A stretch of DNA of 44,285 nucleotides from Methanobacteriota archaeon (GTDB lineage Archaea > Thermoplasmatota > Poseidoniia > Poseidoniales > Thalassarchaeaceae). The position numbers and the translations under genes are program-made. Every line of letters begins with the position of its first letter. The stretch's first letter is position 1. The stretch spans positions 27,336 through 71,620 of the forward strand of contig PBGH01000019.1 of assembly GCA_002720055.1 (NCBI GenBank). The letters are read 5' to 3'. Below the pieces are notes generated by a model. It was not told where the DNA came from. It was given only the letters and a program-made list of their open reading frames with translations, and ran no database searches. This document shows positions 1 through 7,653 of this stretch, in pieces.

Positions 1-453
1 CAATCCCAAACCTTCTACATAGAGAACCCAGTTTGTGAGGCCTCGGAATCTTTAGTTTTCTCGCGATTAACATTGTATCAAGAATTGCTAATGGCCTAGG
101 AGCCTCACGACCGAATCTTGCGAACTCTATTTCTATGAATCTCCAGTCAAAATCAACAATATTGTGTCCCACAATTACCGAATCATCAATTAAATTTAGG
201 ATTTCATCAAAGTACTCTCCAATATCCGATTTCCCCATAACATCAGCATCATAAATTTCGTGAACTCGGCTCGATTCCGGTGGAATCTTGACACCCGGAT
301 TAACCACAGATTGGAGATAGACGCTAGACCCATCAGCATCACTTCCAACCAAAGCGAATTCTACAATCCTGTCAGATCTAGGATTGAATCCAGTTGTTTC
401 AAGATCCAATCCCAGTACTTTCAATCCTTCGAGCAAGGCGCCCCCTCGCATCT
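1..453 (-). CDS. DnaQ-family 3'-5' exonuclease (3' end outside window)
   Basis: The minus-strand frame is open from an ATG at 451-453 to the window edge (151 codons) and runs off it. It carries the DEDD exonuclease Exo I motif DLETTG (Asp16, Glu18) and an Exo II motif GHNIVDFDW near residues 95-104. These are followed by RPHKLGSLCRRFGI, which matches the helix before Exo III in DnaQ/PolC-type exonucleases. The Exo III His and Asp lie beyond the edge, so DEDDh versus DEDDy cannot be settled. The family removes 3' nucleotides from DNA or RNA with two metal ions, in proofreading, repair or RNA turnover. No polymerase domain is visible, so a stand-alone exonuclease or a fusion beyond the edge are both possible. 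It diverges from the PKD lipoprotein gene across 92 nt. Confidence 0.85.
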
Positions 454-545
454 GTCTTCCGGACACCGTCCATGAACTCTCGCAATCTTCGAATTTCCTC
501 AATCACCCCCAACACACATATGAGGGGTGTTCGTTTTCTCGTATC

Positions 546-1715
546 ATGGCAAAGGGCCCAGATAAGGTATCGATTCTACTTTCTCTCCTTATGATCTCTC
601 AAATTCTTGCAGGTTGCGGGGGGATCGGTCCCGGAAATCCTAATGCAAGTTTGAGTTCAGATAGAGATATAATTAATCAAGGGGAAGCAGTAAATTTCGA
701 TGCTAGGGATTCTACTACTCCCGATCCAACTATCATTGATGAATACAGATGGGATTTTGGAGATGGAGAAATCCGTACTACAAAACAGGGAGTGATTAGT
801 CATATTTTCGATGAATCCGGGACCTTTGATGTAAGAGTAGAAGTTTCCAACGATGAGGGAGGGTCCGACTCAGCATCACTGCTTATTATTGTAAATGCGA
901 TCCCTCAAATTATCTTAAATCTTCCAGACTTTGTAAAATCTGGTCAGGAAGCAAGAATGGATGCGAGCGGGTCCTTTGATCCTGAGGGAGGGGCTGTAGA
1001 TGTGACATGGGATTTCGACTCTACGAAGGATTCCGACGGAGACAGCGATCCACTAAATGACATAGATGCGAGGGGGGCAATCACTAGCCTAGTAACTTCT
1101 CAAGCCACAAACATTTCCGGAACTGTAACAGTTGTAGACGATAGTGGGGGATCTAACACAACAACTTGGAATCTCAGAGTAATATCCAGGACTTTCAAAA
1201 TAATATGGGAAGAGAGGCACGTAGATTACGATTGGTCAGGTTATCTTGAACAGGGGCAAACAGAAGAAATCATGTTCCAACCGGGGGATGGATCTAGGCT
1301 CATTGACTTCACATCTACGCTCACCCTCTCAAGAGACATACTGCCAATAATGTGGCCTGAGGACAATTTCACTCTGGGAGTCGATGTACCATCTTCTGGA
1401 TGGTCATTTAGCGTGATTACTACCCAGGATAACATTACTGAGAATTCCTCTGCGGTTTTGGAGCGAAGCTCGATGAATCCAGTGCCAGAGTCAGACTACA
1501 CGGTTTTCGCGAACTCGAAGGAAGAAGTCGAGATGCAACTATTGAACGACCCCGATGGTAGATTCGGACAAGGAGATTGGAATCTAATTGTCACAGCACT
1601 AGAATGCGATCCAGATACTCCCGTCGACGGAATAGACCCAGATCAAGGAAATGAATGGGCTCTAGAAGCAAGATTTGTGATCCTAGTCCTTAGAGTAAGC
1701 GAGGTTAGCGTCTAA
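546..1715 (+). CDS. PKD-domain membrane lipoprotein
   Basis: I start at ATG 546 because it opens a clean lipoprotein signal: MAKGPDK, a hydrophobic stretch, then lipobox LAGC. The frame is open further upstream, but that part overlaps the exonuclease and has no signal character. After the lipidated Cys come two PKD/Ig-like repeats. The first contains the hallmark YRWDFGDGE and ends in a GTFDVRVEVSN strand. The second contains VTWDFDSTKDSDGDSD, with Asp-rich calcium-type loops. A C-terminal beta-rich domain of about 150 residues has no family I recognise. PKD domains mediate adhesion or protein-protein contacts on the cell surface, so an exported, membrane-anchored surface protein is likely. 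Its ligand is unknown. The 389-aa protein is followed after 44 nt by a small gene on the same strand. Confidence 0.85.
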   Translation: MAKGPDKVSILLSLLMISQILAGCGGIGPGNPNASLSSDRDIINQGEAVNFDARDSTTPDPTIIDEYRWDFGDGEIRTTKQGVISHIFDESGTFDVRVEVSNDEGGSDSASLLIIVNAIPQIILNLPDFVKSGQEARMDASGSFDPEGGAVDVTWDFDSTKDSDGDSDPLNDIDARGAITSLVTSQATNISGTVTVVDDSGGSNTTTWNLRVISRTFKIIWEERHVDYDWSGYLEQGQTEEIMFQPGDGSRLIDFTSTLTLSRDILPIMWPEDNFTLGVDVPSSGWSFSVITTQDNITENSSAVLERSSMNPVPESDYTVFANSKEEVEMQLLNDPDGRFGQGDWNLIVTALECDPDTPVDGIDPDQGNEWALEARFVILVLRVSEVSV

Positions 1716-1759
1716 CTATCCAAGCGAAGGACTTTCATACAGTAATCCGTGGCAGGCTC

Positions 1760-2110
1760 ATGGTGAAGTCTATCGAGATTACAAAGGCTTCAGTAAGGGG
1801 GAGACTGATAGTGGACGCCAAGGTGTTTATGGAAAACCCACAGGATTTTGATTTCTCACCAAGAGCTAGATTGGAGGGAAACACTCTGAATATAGAAAAT
1901 GATGGAGGCAACGCCTCCTCAAATTTTGAATTAGATTCAGAGCAAGCAATTATTGCAGAAAGAGATAGAATGGTTGAACTGAGGGTAAAATTCAATGTTA
2001 ACGGGATGCATGGAGTCCTCACCCAGAAGAATCCTAAAACTATGACGGGCCCTAAGTCAAAGAAGCTAGCTGTACCTAGTTGGAAAACAGTACTACCTCT
2101 CTCGATGTGA
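1760..2110 (+). CDS. Hypothetical protein, 116 aa
   Basis: This is a short charged protein with no signal peptide or membrane segment. It starts with VKSIEITKASVRGRLIVDAKVFMENP and ends in a Lys/Pro/Ser-rich tail. I do not recognise the family. Alternating hydrophobic residues suggest a mainly beta fold in the first two thirds. An overlapping reading frame on the opposite strand is similarly long (135 aa) but is Ser/Leu/Ile-rich with no domain character, as expected of an antisense shadow. I therefore prefer the plus-strand gene. It lies 44 nt after the PKD lipoprotein and before the tRNA-Arg pair. Confidence 0.5.
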   Translation: MVKSIEITKASVRGRLIVDAKVFMENPQDFDFSPRARLEGNTLNIENDGGNASSNFELDSEQAIIAERDRMVELRVKFNVNGMHGVLTQKNPKTMTGPKSKKLAVPSWKTVLPLSM

Positions 2111-2159
2111 TTTCTAATACCGTCGAGATTAAGCCGTATCATCCAGTCGAATGAATGCT

Positions 2160-2236
2160 GGACCCATAGTGTAGCCTGGATATCACATGAGCTTGCGGAG
2201 CTTGTAACCCGTGTTCGAATCGCGGTGGGTCCGCCA
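2160..2236 (+). tRNA. tRNA-Arg (anticodon GCG)
   Basis: A full cloverleaf can be drawn. The acceptor GGACCCA (2160-2166) pairs with TGGGTCC (2226-2232), followed by discriminator G and an encoded CCA (2234-2236). The D arm carries the AGCCTGGAT loop. The anticodon stem TGAGC/GCTTG encloses loop TTGCGGA, giving anticodon GCG. The T arm is CCGTG-TTCGAAT-CGCGG. GCG reads CGC/CGU arginine codons, which fits archaea, where position 34 stays G. It is the first of two near-identical tRNAs in tandem, which differ mainly in the anticodon arm. No intron is seen. Confidence 0.93.
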
Positions 2237-2295
2237 ATAATGGCCGAGTAAACACTGGCAATCGTTCAATTAGTACCGGATACAGGATACGTTCT

Positions 2296-2372
2296 GGACC
2301 CATGGTGTAGCCTGGATATCACTCTAGCCTCCGGAGCTGGAGACCCGTGTTCGAATCGCGGTGGGTCCGCCA
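2296..2372 (+). tRNA. tRNA-Arg (anticodon CCG)
   Basis: This has the same frame as the upstream tRNA: acceptor GGACCCA (2296-2302) with TGGGTCC (2362-2368), discriminator G and encoded CCA (2370-2372), and an identical T arm. The anticodon stem CTAGC/GCTGG encloses loop CTCCGGA, giving anticodon CCG, which reads CGG. The D and T arms match the GCG tRNA almost base for base, whereas the anticodon arm has diverged. This points to local duplication followed by an anticodon change. The spacer between the two genes is 59 nt. Confidence 0.93.
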
Positions 2373-2412
2373 CTAAGGTTAGGTTCAAGCCAAAAACCAC
2401 CCAGGAGTGGAT

Positions 2413-2832
2413 ATGACATTCGTTTCTGAAAGGAGGATAGACTTTCCAATGGTCGATCTCGCGAAGATAGTCTACTATCCTAGATTCTGGGATCTTGCTC
2501 ATCGATTCTATGAGGAGTCATGGGAGTTCTCATGCGGGATCCACTACAATGAAATTCTTAGTGAAAAAAAGATAGCATTTCCTCTCGTACATAGTGAGGC
2601 TAGGTTCTTGCACCCAATCTCCTATGGCGATACAGTACAATGTTCCATATCTGTTCCAAAGATAGGAAAAACATCTATTACTTGGAATTACGAATTCAAG
2701 AATCAGAATGGAGTAACTTGCTGGACAGCCGAACAAGTAACCGTTTGTACCGATATTTTGGAGATTAGGAAGAAAATTCCTATTCCAGGATGGATGAGAG
2801 ACGGCCTGGCAAAGATGTCCCCTAAGGACTAA
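2413..2832 (+). CDS. Hotdog-fold acyl-CoA thioesterase (4HBT/YbgC-like)
   Basis: This 139-aa protein shows the 4-hydroxybenzoyl-CoA thioesterase signature near its N-terminus: FPMVDLAKIVYYPRFWDLAHRF. The Asp before the IVYYPRF turn is at the catalytic position of the family. The downstream RFLHPISYGDTV and the beta-strand pattern fit a single hotdog domain of usual length. Such enzymes hydrolyse acyl-CoA thioesters in the cytoplasm; the substrate cannot be read from sequence. I prefer ATG 2413 over GTG 2407 because an AGGAG element (2403-2407) sits 5 nt before the ATG. The gene follows the tRNA pair and its end overlaps the convergent pentapeptide gene by 4 nt. Confidence 0.85.
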   Translation: MTFVSERRIDFPMVDLAKIVYYPRFWDLAHRFYEESWEFSCGIHYNEILSEKKIAFPLVHSEARFLHPISYGDTVQCSISVPKIGKTSITWNYEFKNQNGVTCWTAEQVTVCTDILEIRKKIPIPGWMRDGLAKMSPKD

Positions 2833-3215
2833 TCTCGAGGCCATTTTTTGGAAAGAGACTTGGCCAAACTCTCGTCCATTGTTGCATCCCACCAGTTCGC
2901 GTCCCTCCAAACTGCATACTTTCCTCTGATGCCCCTCATGTCAGCACCATCAAGTCTGGCTGCTTGAAGATTTGAAAGACCGAGCCTGGCTTTAACCATC
3001 CTAGCTCCTCTTAAATCCGCTCCATCTAAAGCAGCTTTCATCAGATTCGTCTCCCTCATAGATGCATTTCGTAAGTCAGCTCCAGACAAATCGGCTCCTT
3101 CCAAGTCTGCCCTATCAAGAATTGCTCGTCGAAGATTAGCTCCAGATAGATTGACCCCTCTCAAATCTTCACCTACATGAGAGGTAAAAGACCAATCCTT
3201 TTTTCCTTCACTCAA
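2829..3215 (-). CDS. Pentapeptide-repeat protein
   Basis: From about residue 18 to 95 the protein is built of tandem A(D/N)LxX pentapeptides (VNLSGANLRRA, ADLEGADLSGADL, AALDGADLRGARM and others). These fold as a right-handed quadrilateral beta helix. No signal peptide or membrane segment is present. The 128-aa length gives roughly 15 coils, then a Trp-rich tail (YAVWRDANWWDATMDE). Some family members mimic DNA or bind gyrase, but most have no known role, and nothing here selects one. The start lies 4 nt after the stop of the upstream minus-strand gene, so the two are probably co-transcribed. Confidence 0.85.
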   Translation of the reverse strand: MSEGKKDWSFTSHVGEDLRGVNLSGANLRRAILDRADLEGADLSGADLRNASMRETNLMKAALDGADLRGARMVKARLGLSNLQAARLDGADMRGIRGKYAVWRDANWWDATMDESLAKSLSKKWPRD

Positions 3216-3219
3216 ATAC

Positions 3220-3762
3220 TCACCTCATCAGAGAAAGCTTGTCCAGATGATCCCTTCCTGCTTCGGTGAGAACCACATATGCATACTTCCTTGGTCTCCT
3301 ACGAGGATACTCAAGAAGAGGCTCCGAGAAATTTGATCCCCCTTGCAACATTCTTCCAATATACAGAGAGATATTCCATCCAAGAATCGATTTTTTTGTC
3401 CATTTTCCAGTTTCTGATATCAACTTCTTCAATTCTCTTGGAGTTGTAAAACCCTCTTTCTCGACCGACCTCATGTACTGAATAGCTGCGAGAATTACAT
3501 CAGACTTATTTTCTATGCCACAAGAACTTAGAATTCTGGAGAATGAAGAACCCCTATCTGGAAAGCCACTTATCCTAATTGCCTCTAAAGTACTCTCCAA
3601 TGCCTCCTGTCTAGCGATCCTGACTCTGGAAAGAGTAGAAGACCAAGTATCCTGAGGTGTGACTTTCAACCACCTATCGCTTGCTTCTCGAGTAAAATCA
3701 GCTAAGTTGACTTCTTGAGAACCAAGTACTAGGTACAACTCCCCGAGATTCCTCTTGGACAT
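3220..3762 (-). CDS. Hypothetical protein with winged-helix-like C-terminus
   Basis: I choose ATG 3762 (MSKRNLGELYLV) because a GGAG element lies 6 nt upstream. A GTG at 3789 would add nine residues. The 180-aa protein is charged, without membrane segments. Its last third (FTTPRELKKLISETGKWTKKSILGWNIS, then YAYVVLTEAGRDHLDKL) has the helix/beta-wing rhythm of a winged-helix DNA-binding domain, including the LTEAGRDHL ending common in such domains. The N-terminal part is unrecognised. It precedes the pentapeptide gene by 4 nt and likely forms a two-gene operon with it. A regulatory role is inference from fold resemblance only. Confidence 0.65.
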   Translation of the reverse strand: MSKRNLGELYLVLGSQEVNLADFTREASDRWLKVTPQDTWSSTLSRVRIARQEALESTLEAIRISGFPDRGSSFSRILSSCGIENKSDVILAAIQYMRSVEKEGFTTPRELKKLISETGKWTKKSILGWNISLYIGRMLQGGSNFSEPLLEYPRRRPRKYAYVVLTEAGRDHLDKLSLMR

Positions 3763-3887
3763 GCTAGACTCCGTGATAATACCACGCACTTGACTTTATC
3801 ATGTTAATTTTCCTCTTGTTTACTTTACAAAATTTTTTCAAGGTATTTATCCGTGAGATTCAAAGAGCGTGCCCGCAACCAAACAAC

Positions 3888-4655
3888 ATGAGCGAGGAAA
3901 CCATAGGGGGGTACCCTCTAGTTCTACATTCCGAGGCAGACCCATCTCGATTAGGAGGTACTGCCGTATGCGGCTTCTCCACAGTTGGCTCTGTTGGTGT
4001 TATAGCCACTTCTCATCTTGTCGGTTCCCTAGATCTAAGTCCAATGGGGACCGTCCTCCATCCAAAATTTCCTGCTGTAGCCCTAATCCATGATTCGGTA
4101 CCAAAGCATCCAGTCAGAGTCTACCAAGGGGACGGAATCGGAGTTTTCACTTCAGAGATCCAGTTTCCGAGTGAGCATGATGTATATTTCGCTAATACTG
4201 TCCTTGATTGGTTTACCAAAGGCGGATTCGATAGGTTGGTAGTTATAGATGGAGTAGTAAGTAACGATCTAGGTATCAAAGAGGACAGTGAGTTATGGGG
4301 AGTATCTTCAACTATTCCAGGCAGGAATCAGCTAGACGACTCAAGCATAAAGAGAATTCAACAGGGTATAGTGACCGGAATAGCCGGGTATCTTATCGCT
4401 GAGGGAGAGAGAAGGGGTCTAGATGTTACTGCTCTGCTTGCCGAGTGTAATCCGATGTACCCAGATGCAAGAGCTGCTTTGATCGCTTTGGAGGGTCTTA
4501 GCGAATTCGTTGGGATGGAAATCCCTCTAGGAGGACTGCTCGAAGATGCCAAGAATATCGAAGATAGAGTCCGAGAAGCATTCGAGAGGGCACAGGCAAC
4601 TGCCCTACCAGCTCCTCCAGAAGATGACGATGACGATGTTCCTATGGTCTATTAA
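3888..4655 (+). CDS. PAC2-family protein (proteasome assembly chaperone-like)
   Basis: The 255-aa protein resembles the archaeal PAC2 family (PbaA/PbaB-like): an N-terminal Rossmann-like core with GFSTVGSVGVIATSHLVG, a central FDRLVVIDGVV strand, and an AGYLIAEGERRGLDVTALLAECNPMYPDARAA helical part. It ends with an acidic linker (EDDDDDVPMVY). PAC2 proteins assist assembly of, or dock onto, the 20S proteasome; some use a C-terminal HbYX motif. The terminal VY resembles that motif but lacks the final residue, so docking is only suggested. ATG 3888 (MSEETIGGYP) is chosen because the open frame upstream is a low-quality hydrophobic extension. Its stop abuts the end of the convergent NfuA-like gene. 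Confidence 0.8.
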   Translation: MSEETIGGYPLVLHSEADPSRLGGTAVCGFSTVGSVGVIATSHLVGSLDLSPMGTVLHPKFPAVALIHDSVPKHPVRVYQGDGIGVFTSEIQFPSEHDVYFANTVLDWFTKGGFDRLVVIDGVVSNDLGIKEDSELWGVSSTIPGRNQLDDSSIKRIQQGIVTGIAGYLIAEGERRGLDVTALLAECNPMYPDARAALIALEGLSEFVGMEIPLGGLLEDAKNIEDRVREAFERAQATALPAPPEDDDDDVPMVY

Positions 4656-5216
4656 TCAGTAGAACGGATTAGTACCAGCTTCGTGGTCTGTCATGTCGAT
4701 TACCGTAGTAATCTCGGGAACCTCTTCGGTAATCATAACCTCAATTCCCTCTTTCAGGGTTACATCTACCATACCGCATCCTTGACATCCCCCACCGAAT
4801 GAAATCATGGCATTTCCCCCCTCCACTCCTACTAGATCAACATGTCCACCATGAGATGCTACTAGGGGGTTGACTTGGTTGATAATAACCTCTGCAACGG
4901 CCTTAGAAACATCATCAATCCAAAGTGGATTTGGATTCTCAAAACTAAATCCTCCTCCCATCAATGTCTCCTTGTAGTCTAGGATCGTCCCTTCAAGATA
5001 GGGAGCGCTCCTAGCTCCTACGAAAACTACCAAACCCCCAATCTCCGACTCAATATCGTCTTCCATGGCATCCTCCTTGCTAATGAGTTGTAAATCGTAC
5101 TGAAACCCCTTTGGGCCCCTTCCTATAATCTCAACCTTAAGAGCAACTAAATCGTTTTCAGATTGCTCCGAGAACTTATCGAGCATCTCTCTAGCCTTGT
5201 CAGTTATTTCCAGCAT
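4656..5216 (-). CDS. NfuA-like Fe-S carrier (HesB-like + NifU C-terminal domain)
   Basis: There are two domains in 186 aa. Residues 1 to about 95 resemble an A-type (IscA/HesB) fold (MLEITDKAREMLDKF, then FVGARSAPYLEGTILDYKE) but lack the cysteines of true A-type carriers. The C-terminal NifU domain (WIDDVSKAVAEVIINQVNPLVASHGGHVDLVGV) carries CxxC in GGGCQGCGM near residue 145. This matches the NfuA layout, in which a dimer holds a [4Fe-4S] cluster between CxxC motifs and delivers it to apo-enzymes such as radical SAM proteins. ATG 5216 fits the family start better than an upstream TTG at 5249. It diverges from moaA, a 4Fe-4S client type, across about 83 nt. Confidence 0.87.
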   Translation of the reverse strand: MLEITDKAREMLDKFSEQSENDLVALKVEIIGRGPKGFQYDLQLISKEDAMEDDIESEIGGLVVFVGARSAPYLEGTILDYKETLMGGGFSFENPNPLWIDDVSKAVAEVIINQVNPLVASHGGHVDLVGVEGGNAMISFGGGCQGCGMVDVTLKEGIEVMITEEVPEITTVIDMTDHEAGTNPFY

Positions 5217-5299
5217 CCTGGTAGGGGGCAGAAAACACTCGTTCTTCAACCTGTTCTTCCATCAGTCAAACTATTCAGCCTCCACCCAATCGTAGTTCT

Positions 5300-6298
5300 G
5301 TGGCGAGAGACAAGATGGGCAGAGCCCTGAGAGATCTCAGAGTGTCTGTTACCGACAGATGTAACTTCAGGTGCGGATATTGCATGCCAAGAGAGAAGTT
5401 CGGAAGCCAGCACCAATTCCTTCCAAATAAGAGTATTCTTTCCTACGAGCAGATCCAGAGATTTGTTGCTGCCTGTATTCCACTAGGACTTAACAAGGTC
5501 AGGATCACTGGCGGGGAACCACTCCTGAGGCGAGATTTATTCGAACTGGTTAGAATGATTTCCTCATTGGGTCTAGAGGTAGCTCTAACAACTAACGGCT
5601 CCCTTCTTGCAGATCGAGCAGAGAGGCTCGCAAGTGCAGGACTCAACAGAGTAACGGTAAGTCTAGATGCTCTCGATCCAGAGCTTCACTCAAAGATTAC
5701 TGACTCAATAATCCCTGTTGACGAGGTTATCCGTGGAATAGAATCGGCAGTATCTTTAGAACTCCATCCGGTAAAGGTAAATTGTGTCGTTCGAAGAGGT
5801 ATAAATGAGTCAGAAGTAGCCTCATTAGTTAGGCGCTTCAGGGATACTGGAGTCATAGTCCGCTTCATCGAGTTTATGGATGTCGGATCTACCAACGATT
5901 GGTCCTTCGGGCAGGTCGTTCCCACCTCAGAGGTCTTACAGTCACTGTCAAGTGAGTTCGACCTATCCGCCATGGAGAGAAAATCTCCAACAGACGTCGC
6001 TTCTAGATGGTCTCACTCGGACGGTTCTGGAGAGATAGGATTCATCTCTTCCGTGACCGAGCCATTTTGTGGAGGATGCGTAAGAGCAAGACTCTCCTCG
6101 GACGGGAAGCTTTTCACATGTCTTTTCAGCAGCAGGGGCCATGATTTGGTTGACAAACTCATAGTCTCTGAGCCTTTACACAGTCTAACAGATTCAATCT
6201 CTAAGATTTGGTCCGCTAGGTCTGACAGATATAGCGAAATTAGGGCCCCCAAGCCAAACTCTCTACCAAGGGTGGAAATGTCTTACATCGGTGGCTGA
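5300..6298 (+). CDS. moaA: GTP 3',8-cyclase MoaA (radical SAM, molybdenum cofactor)
   Basis: The first step of molybdopterin synthesis converts GTP to 3',8-cyclo-GTP. The N-terminal radical SAM motif CNFRCGYC (Cys21, 25, 28) follows the family lead-in GRALRDLRVSVTDR. VRITGGEPLLR is the SAM-binding GGEP segment. The C-terminal second cluster site is FCGGC (about 258 and 261) with a third Cys in FTCLF. Length (332 aa) is normal. GTG 5300 keeps the conserved D-x-x-GR lead-in; ATG 5315 would cut it. The usual C-terminal GG is present (SYIGG). No other moa gene is in the window. Its end overlaps the convergent trm1 by 16 nt. Confidence 0.93.
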   Translation: MARDKMGRALRDLRVSVTDRCNFRCGYCMPREKFGSQHQFLPNKSILSYEQIQRFVAACIPLGLNKVRITGGEPLLRRDLFELVRMISSLGLEVALTTNGSLLADRAERLASAGLNRVTVSLDALDPELHSKITDSIIPVDEVIRGIESAVSLELHPVKVNCVVRRGINESEVASLVRRFRDTGVIVRFIEFMDVGSTNDWSFGQVVPTSEVLQSLSSEFDLSAMERKSPTDVASRWSHSDGSGEIGFISSVTEPFCGGCVRARLSSDGKLFTCLFSSRGHDLVDKLIVSEPLHSLTDSISKIWSARSDRYSEIRAPKPNSLPRVEMSYIGG

Positions 6299-7635
6299 AT
6301 AGACTTTGCAGCATCAATCACGTCTTCCCACGGGGCATCAGTCCTGAATGACGGCCTTCCATAACTTGAGACACCAGCGGAATGTCCAGCATCTCTGAGA
6401 GACCCGACAATTCTCTTTGGGCTAGGTGGAGCACCGGTCCCAAGCCAAGAAGACAGGTCATCCACTACAATCAGCTGATTCGATTTGATCGCCCGAGACT
6501 CCTCCGAAATGTGTCTGACGCTCTTGGCAATCGCTCTTCTCTCCAATTCACATCTATTCTCATCCCACTCAAGCGGATCGTCAACAGAGAATGTAGGACC
6601 GCAATTCTTCAGAGCGAATTCCTCAGTCATCGATGCCATAGCATCACAGTCCCCAGTCGGTCCGACCCACATAGGTCCCGAAATCCTAGGATCCTTCCTG
6701 TTGACGGGATATTCCAACGGCAACAAACAGTGCATAGGCAGGGTTTCCAATGACTCCCCATGGTGGAATCCGTATGCTAGAGATGCAGTCACTTCCTCTA
6801 TATCTGGAGAAAAGACCCTCCAACCGATCTTAGCTTCGACGTCATTGGCAGCAGAGATCCCTTTCTTAACCTGGAATGAGACCCTCAGATGGTGCGAATC
6901 CCAAATAGAAAGAAGGGGACGTAATGATCTGTCGTGTCTCGCCGCAATTCTGGAAATAACGGCAAGCAAAACCCTCATTCCCGAATCATGAGATAACGAA
7001 TCGTTCCTAACTCTGGCCCCATATCTTCTCATAAGTGCTGTCTTTGAAGATCCAGTTAGAGCGGCCGAGTCCGTGGCGCTTACCTCCATTACTCCACTCC
7101 TAGCCATTGACTGCAACGCCGAATCGAGGAATGGTACTGGAGAACCATATGGGTCTATGTCGATCCAGTGTCTTCCGCTTTTCAGTACTGAAGATCTCAG
7201 ATCCCCATGAATAGCTTCAATCGTCCCCTTTCCGTGTGAAGGGGGGAACTGGTTGTTTGACGCCCTGGCCCATTCCAAGGACAACTCATCAAAATCGACA
7301 ATTTCTGCGAAAATTCTAGCCGCCATCTCTTCAGGAATCTCATTAATCCACCTTCTTGCCCTAAGTCCGGAAGCAGTCAAACCATCGATAGCGTAAATCT
7401 TCCCCGATCCAAGAAGACCACGTTCTATTGAATGCCTGAGTAGCAATACGCTTCTCGTCCTGCTTCCAGACATTGCCGAGTTGTAAAAGACCTCGCCAGA
7501 GCTCTTAGTCCTAGGGCCAGGCAAGCCATTAGGAGCATTTTGTGGGAGCAACAACAAGGTCTTTCCTTCCCTATACGGGGAACCCATTTCTGGCTTCTTG
7601 ACTTCTCGTCCCATGTCGGGCGGAGGGGACGTCAC
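6283..7635 (-). CDS. trm1: tRNA (guanine26-N2)-dimethyltransferase Trm1
   Basis: Trm1 methylates G26 of tRNAs using SAM. Seen here are the family's VFYNSAM near the N-terminus, the SAM-binding strand IYAIDGLTASGLRARRW, the acidic IVDFDELSLEWA, and catalytic-region segments WIDIDPYGSPVPFLDSA and VSATDSAALTGS. The protein is 450 aa, longer than many archaeal Trm1 (about 380), with the excess at the C-terminus. GTG 7635 and ATG 7614 are both possible starts; the conserved part begins after either. It follows purM by 18 nt on the same strand, so it is probably co-transcribed, and converges on moaA. Confidence 0.92.
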   Translation of the reverse strand: MTSPPPDMGREVKKPEMGSPYREGKTLLLLPQNAPNGLPGPRTKSSGEVFYNSAMSGSRTRSVLLLRHSIERGLLGSGKIYAIDGLTASGLRARRWINEIPEEMAARIFAEIVDFDELSLEWARASNNQFPPSHGKGTIEAIHGDLRSSVLKSGRHWIDIDPYGSPVPFLDSALQSMARSGVMEVSATDSAALTGSSKTALMRRYGARVRNDSLSHDSGMRVLLAVISRIAARHDRSLRPLLSIWDSHHLRVSFQVKKGISAANDVEAKIGWRVFSPDIEEVTASLAYGFHHGESLETLPMHCLLPLEYPVNRKDPRISGPMWVGPTGDCDAMASMTEEFALKNCGPTFSVDDPLEWDENRCELERRAIAKSVRHISEESRAIKSNQLIVVDDLSSWLGTGAPPSPKRIVGSLRDAGHSAGVSSYGRPSFRTDAPWEDVIDAAKSIQPPM

Positions 7636-7653
7636 AAAAGGAATTGACCGTCA

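Noticed and set aside
1735..2142. 135-codon minus-strand frame
   Set aside because: Overlaps the 116-aa plus-strand gene; composition (Ser, Leu, Ile, Phe) is typical of an antisense shadow. Kept the plus-strand gene at modest confidence.
2210..2372. Repeated tRNA 3' halves as attachment sites of an integrated element
   Set aside because: The repeats are explained by two complete tRNA genes about 60 nt apart. No integrase or mobile gene lies nearby.
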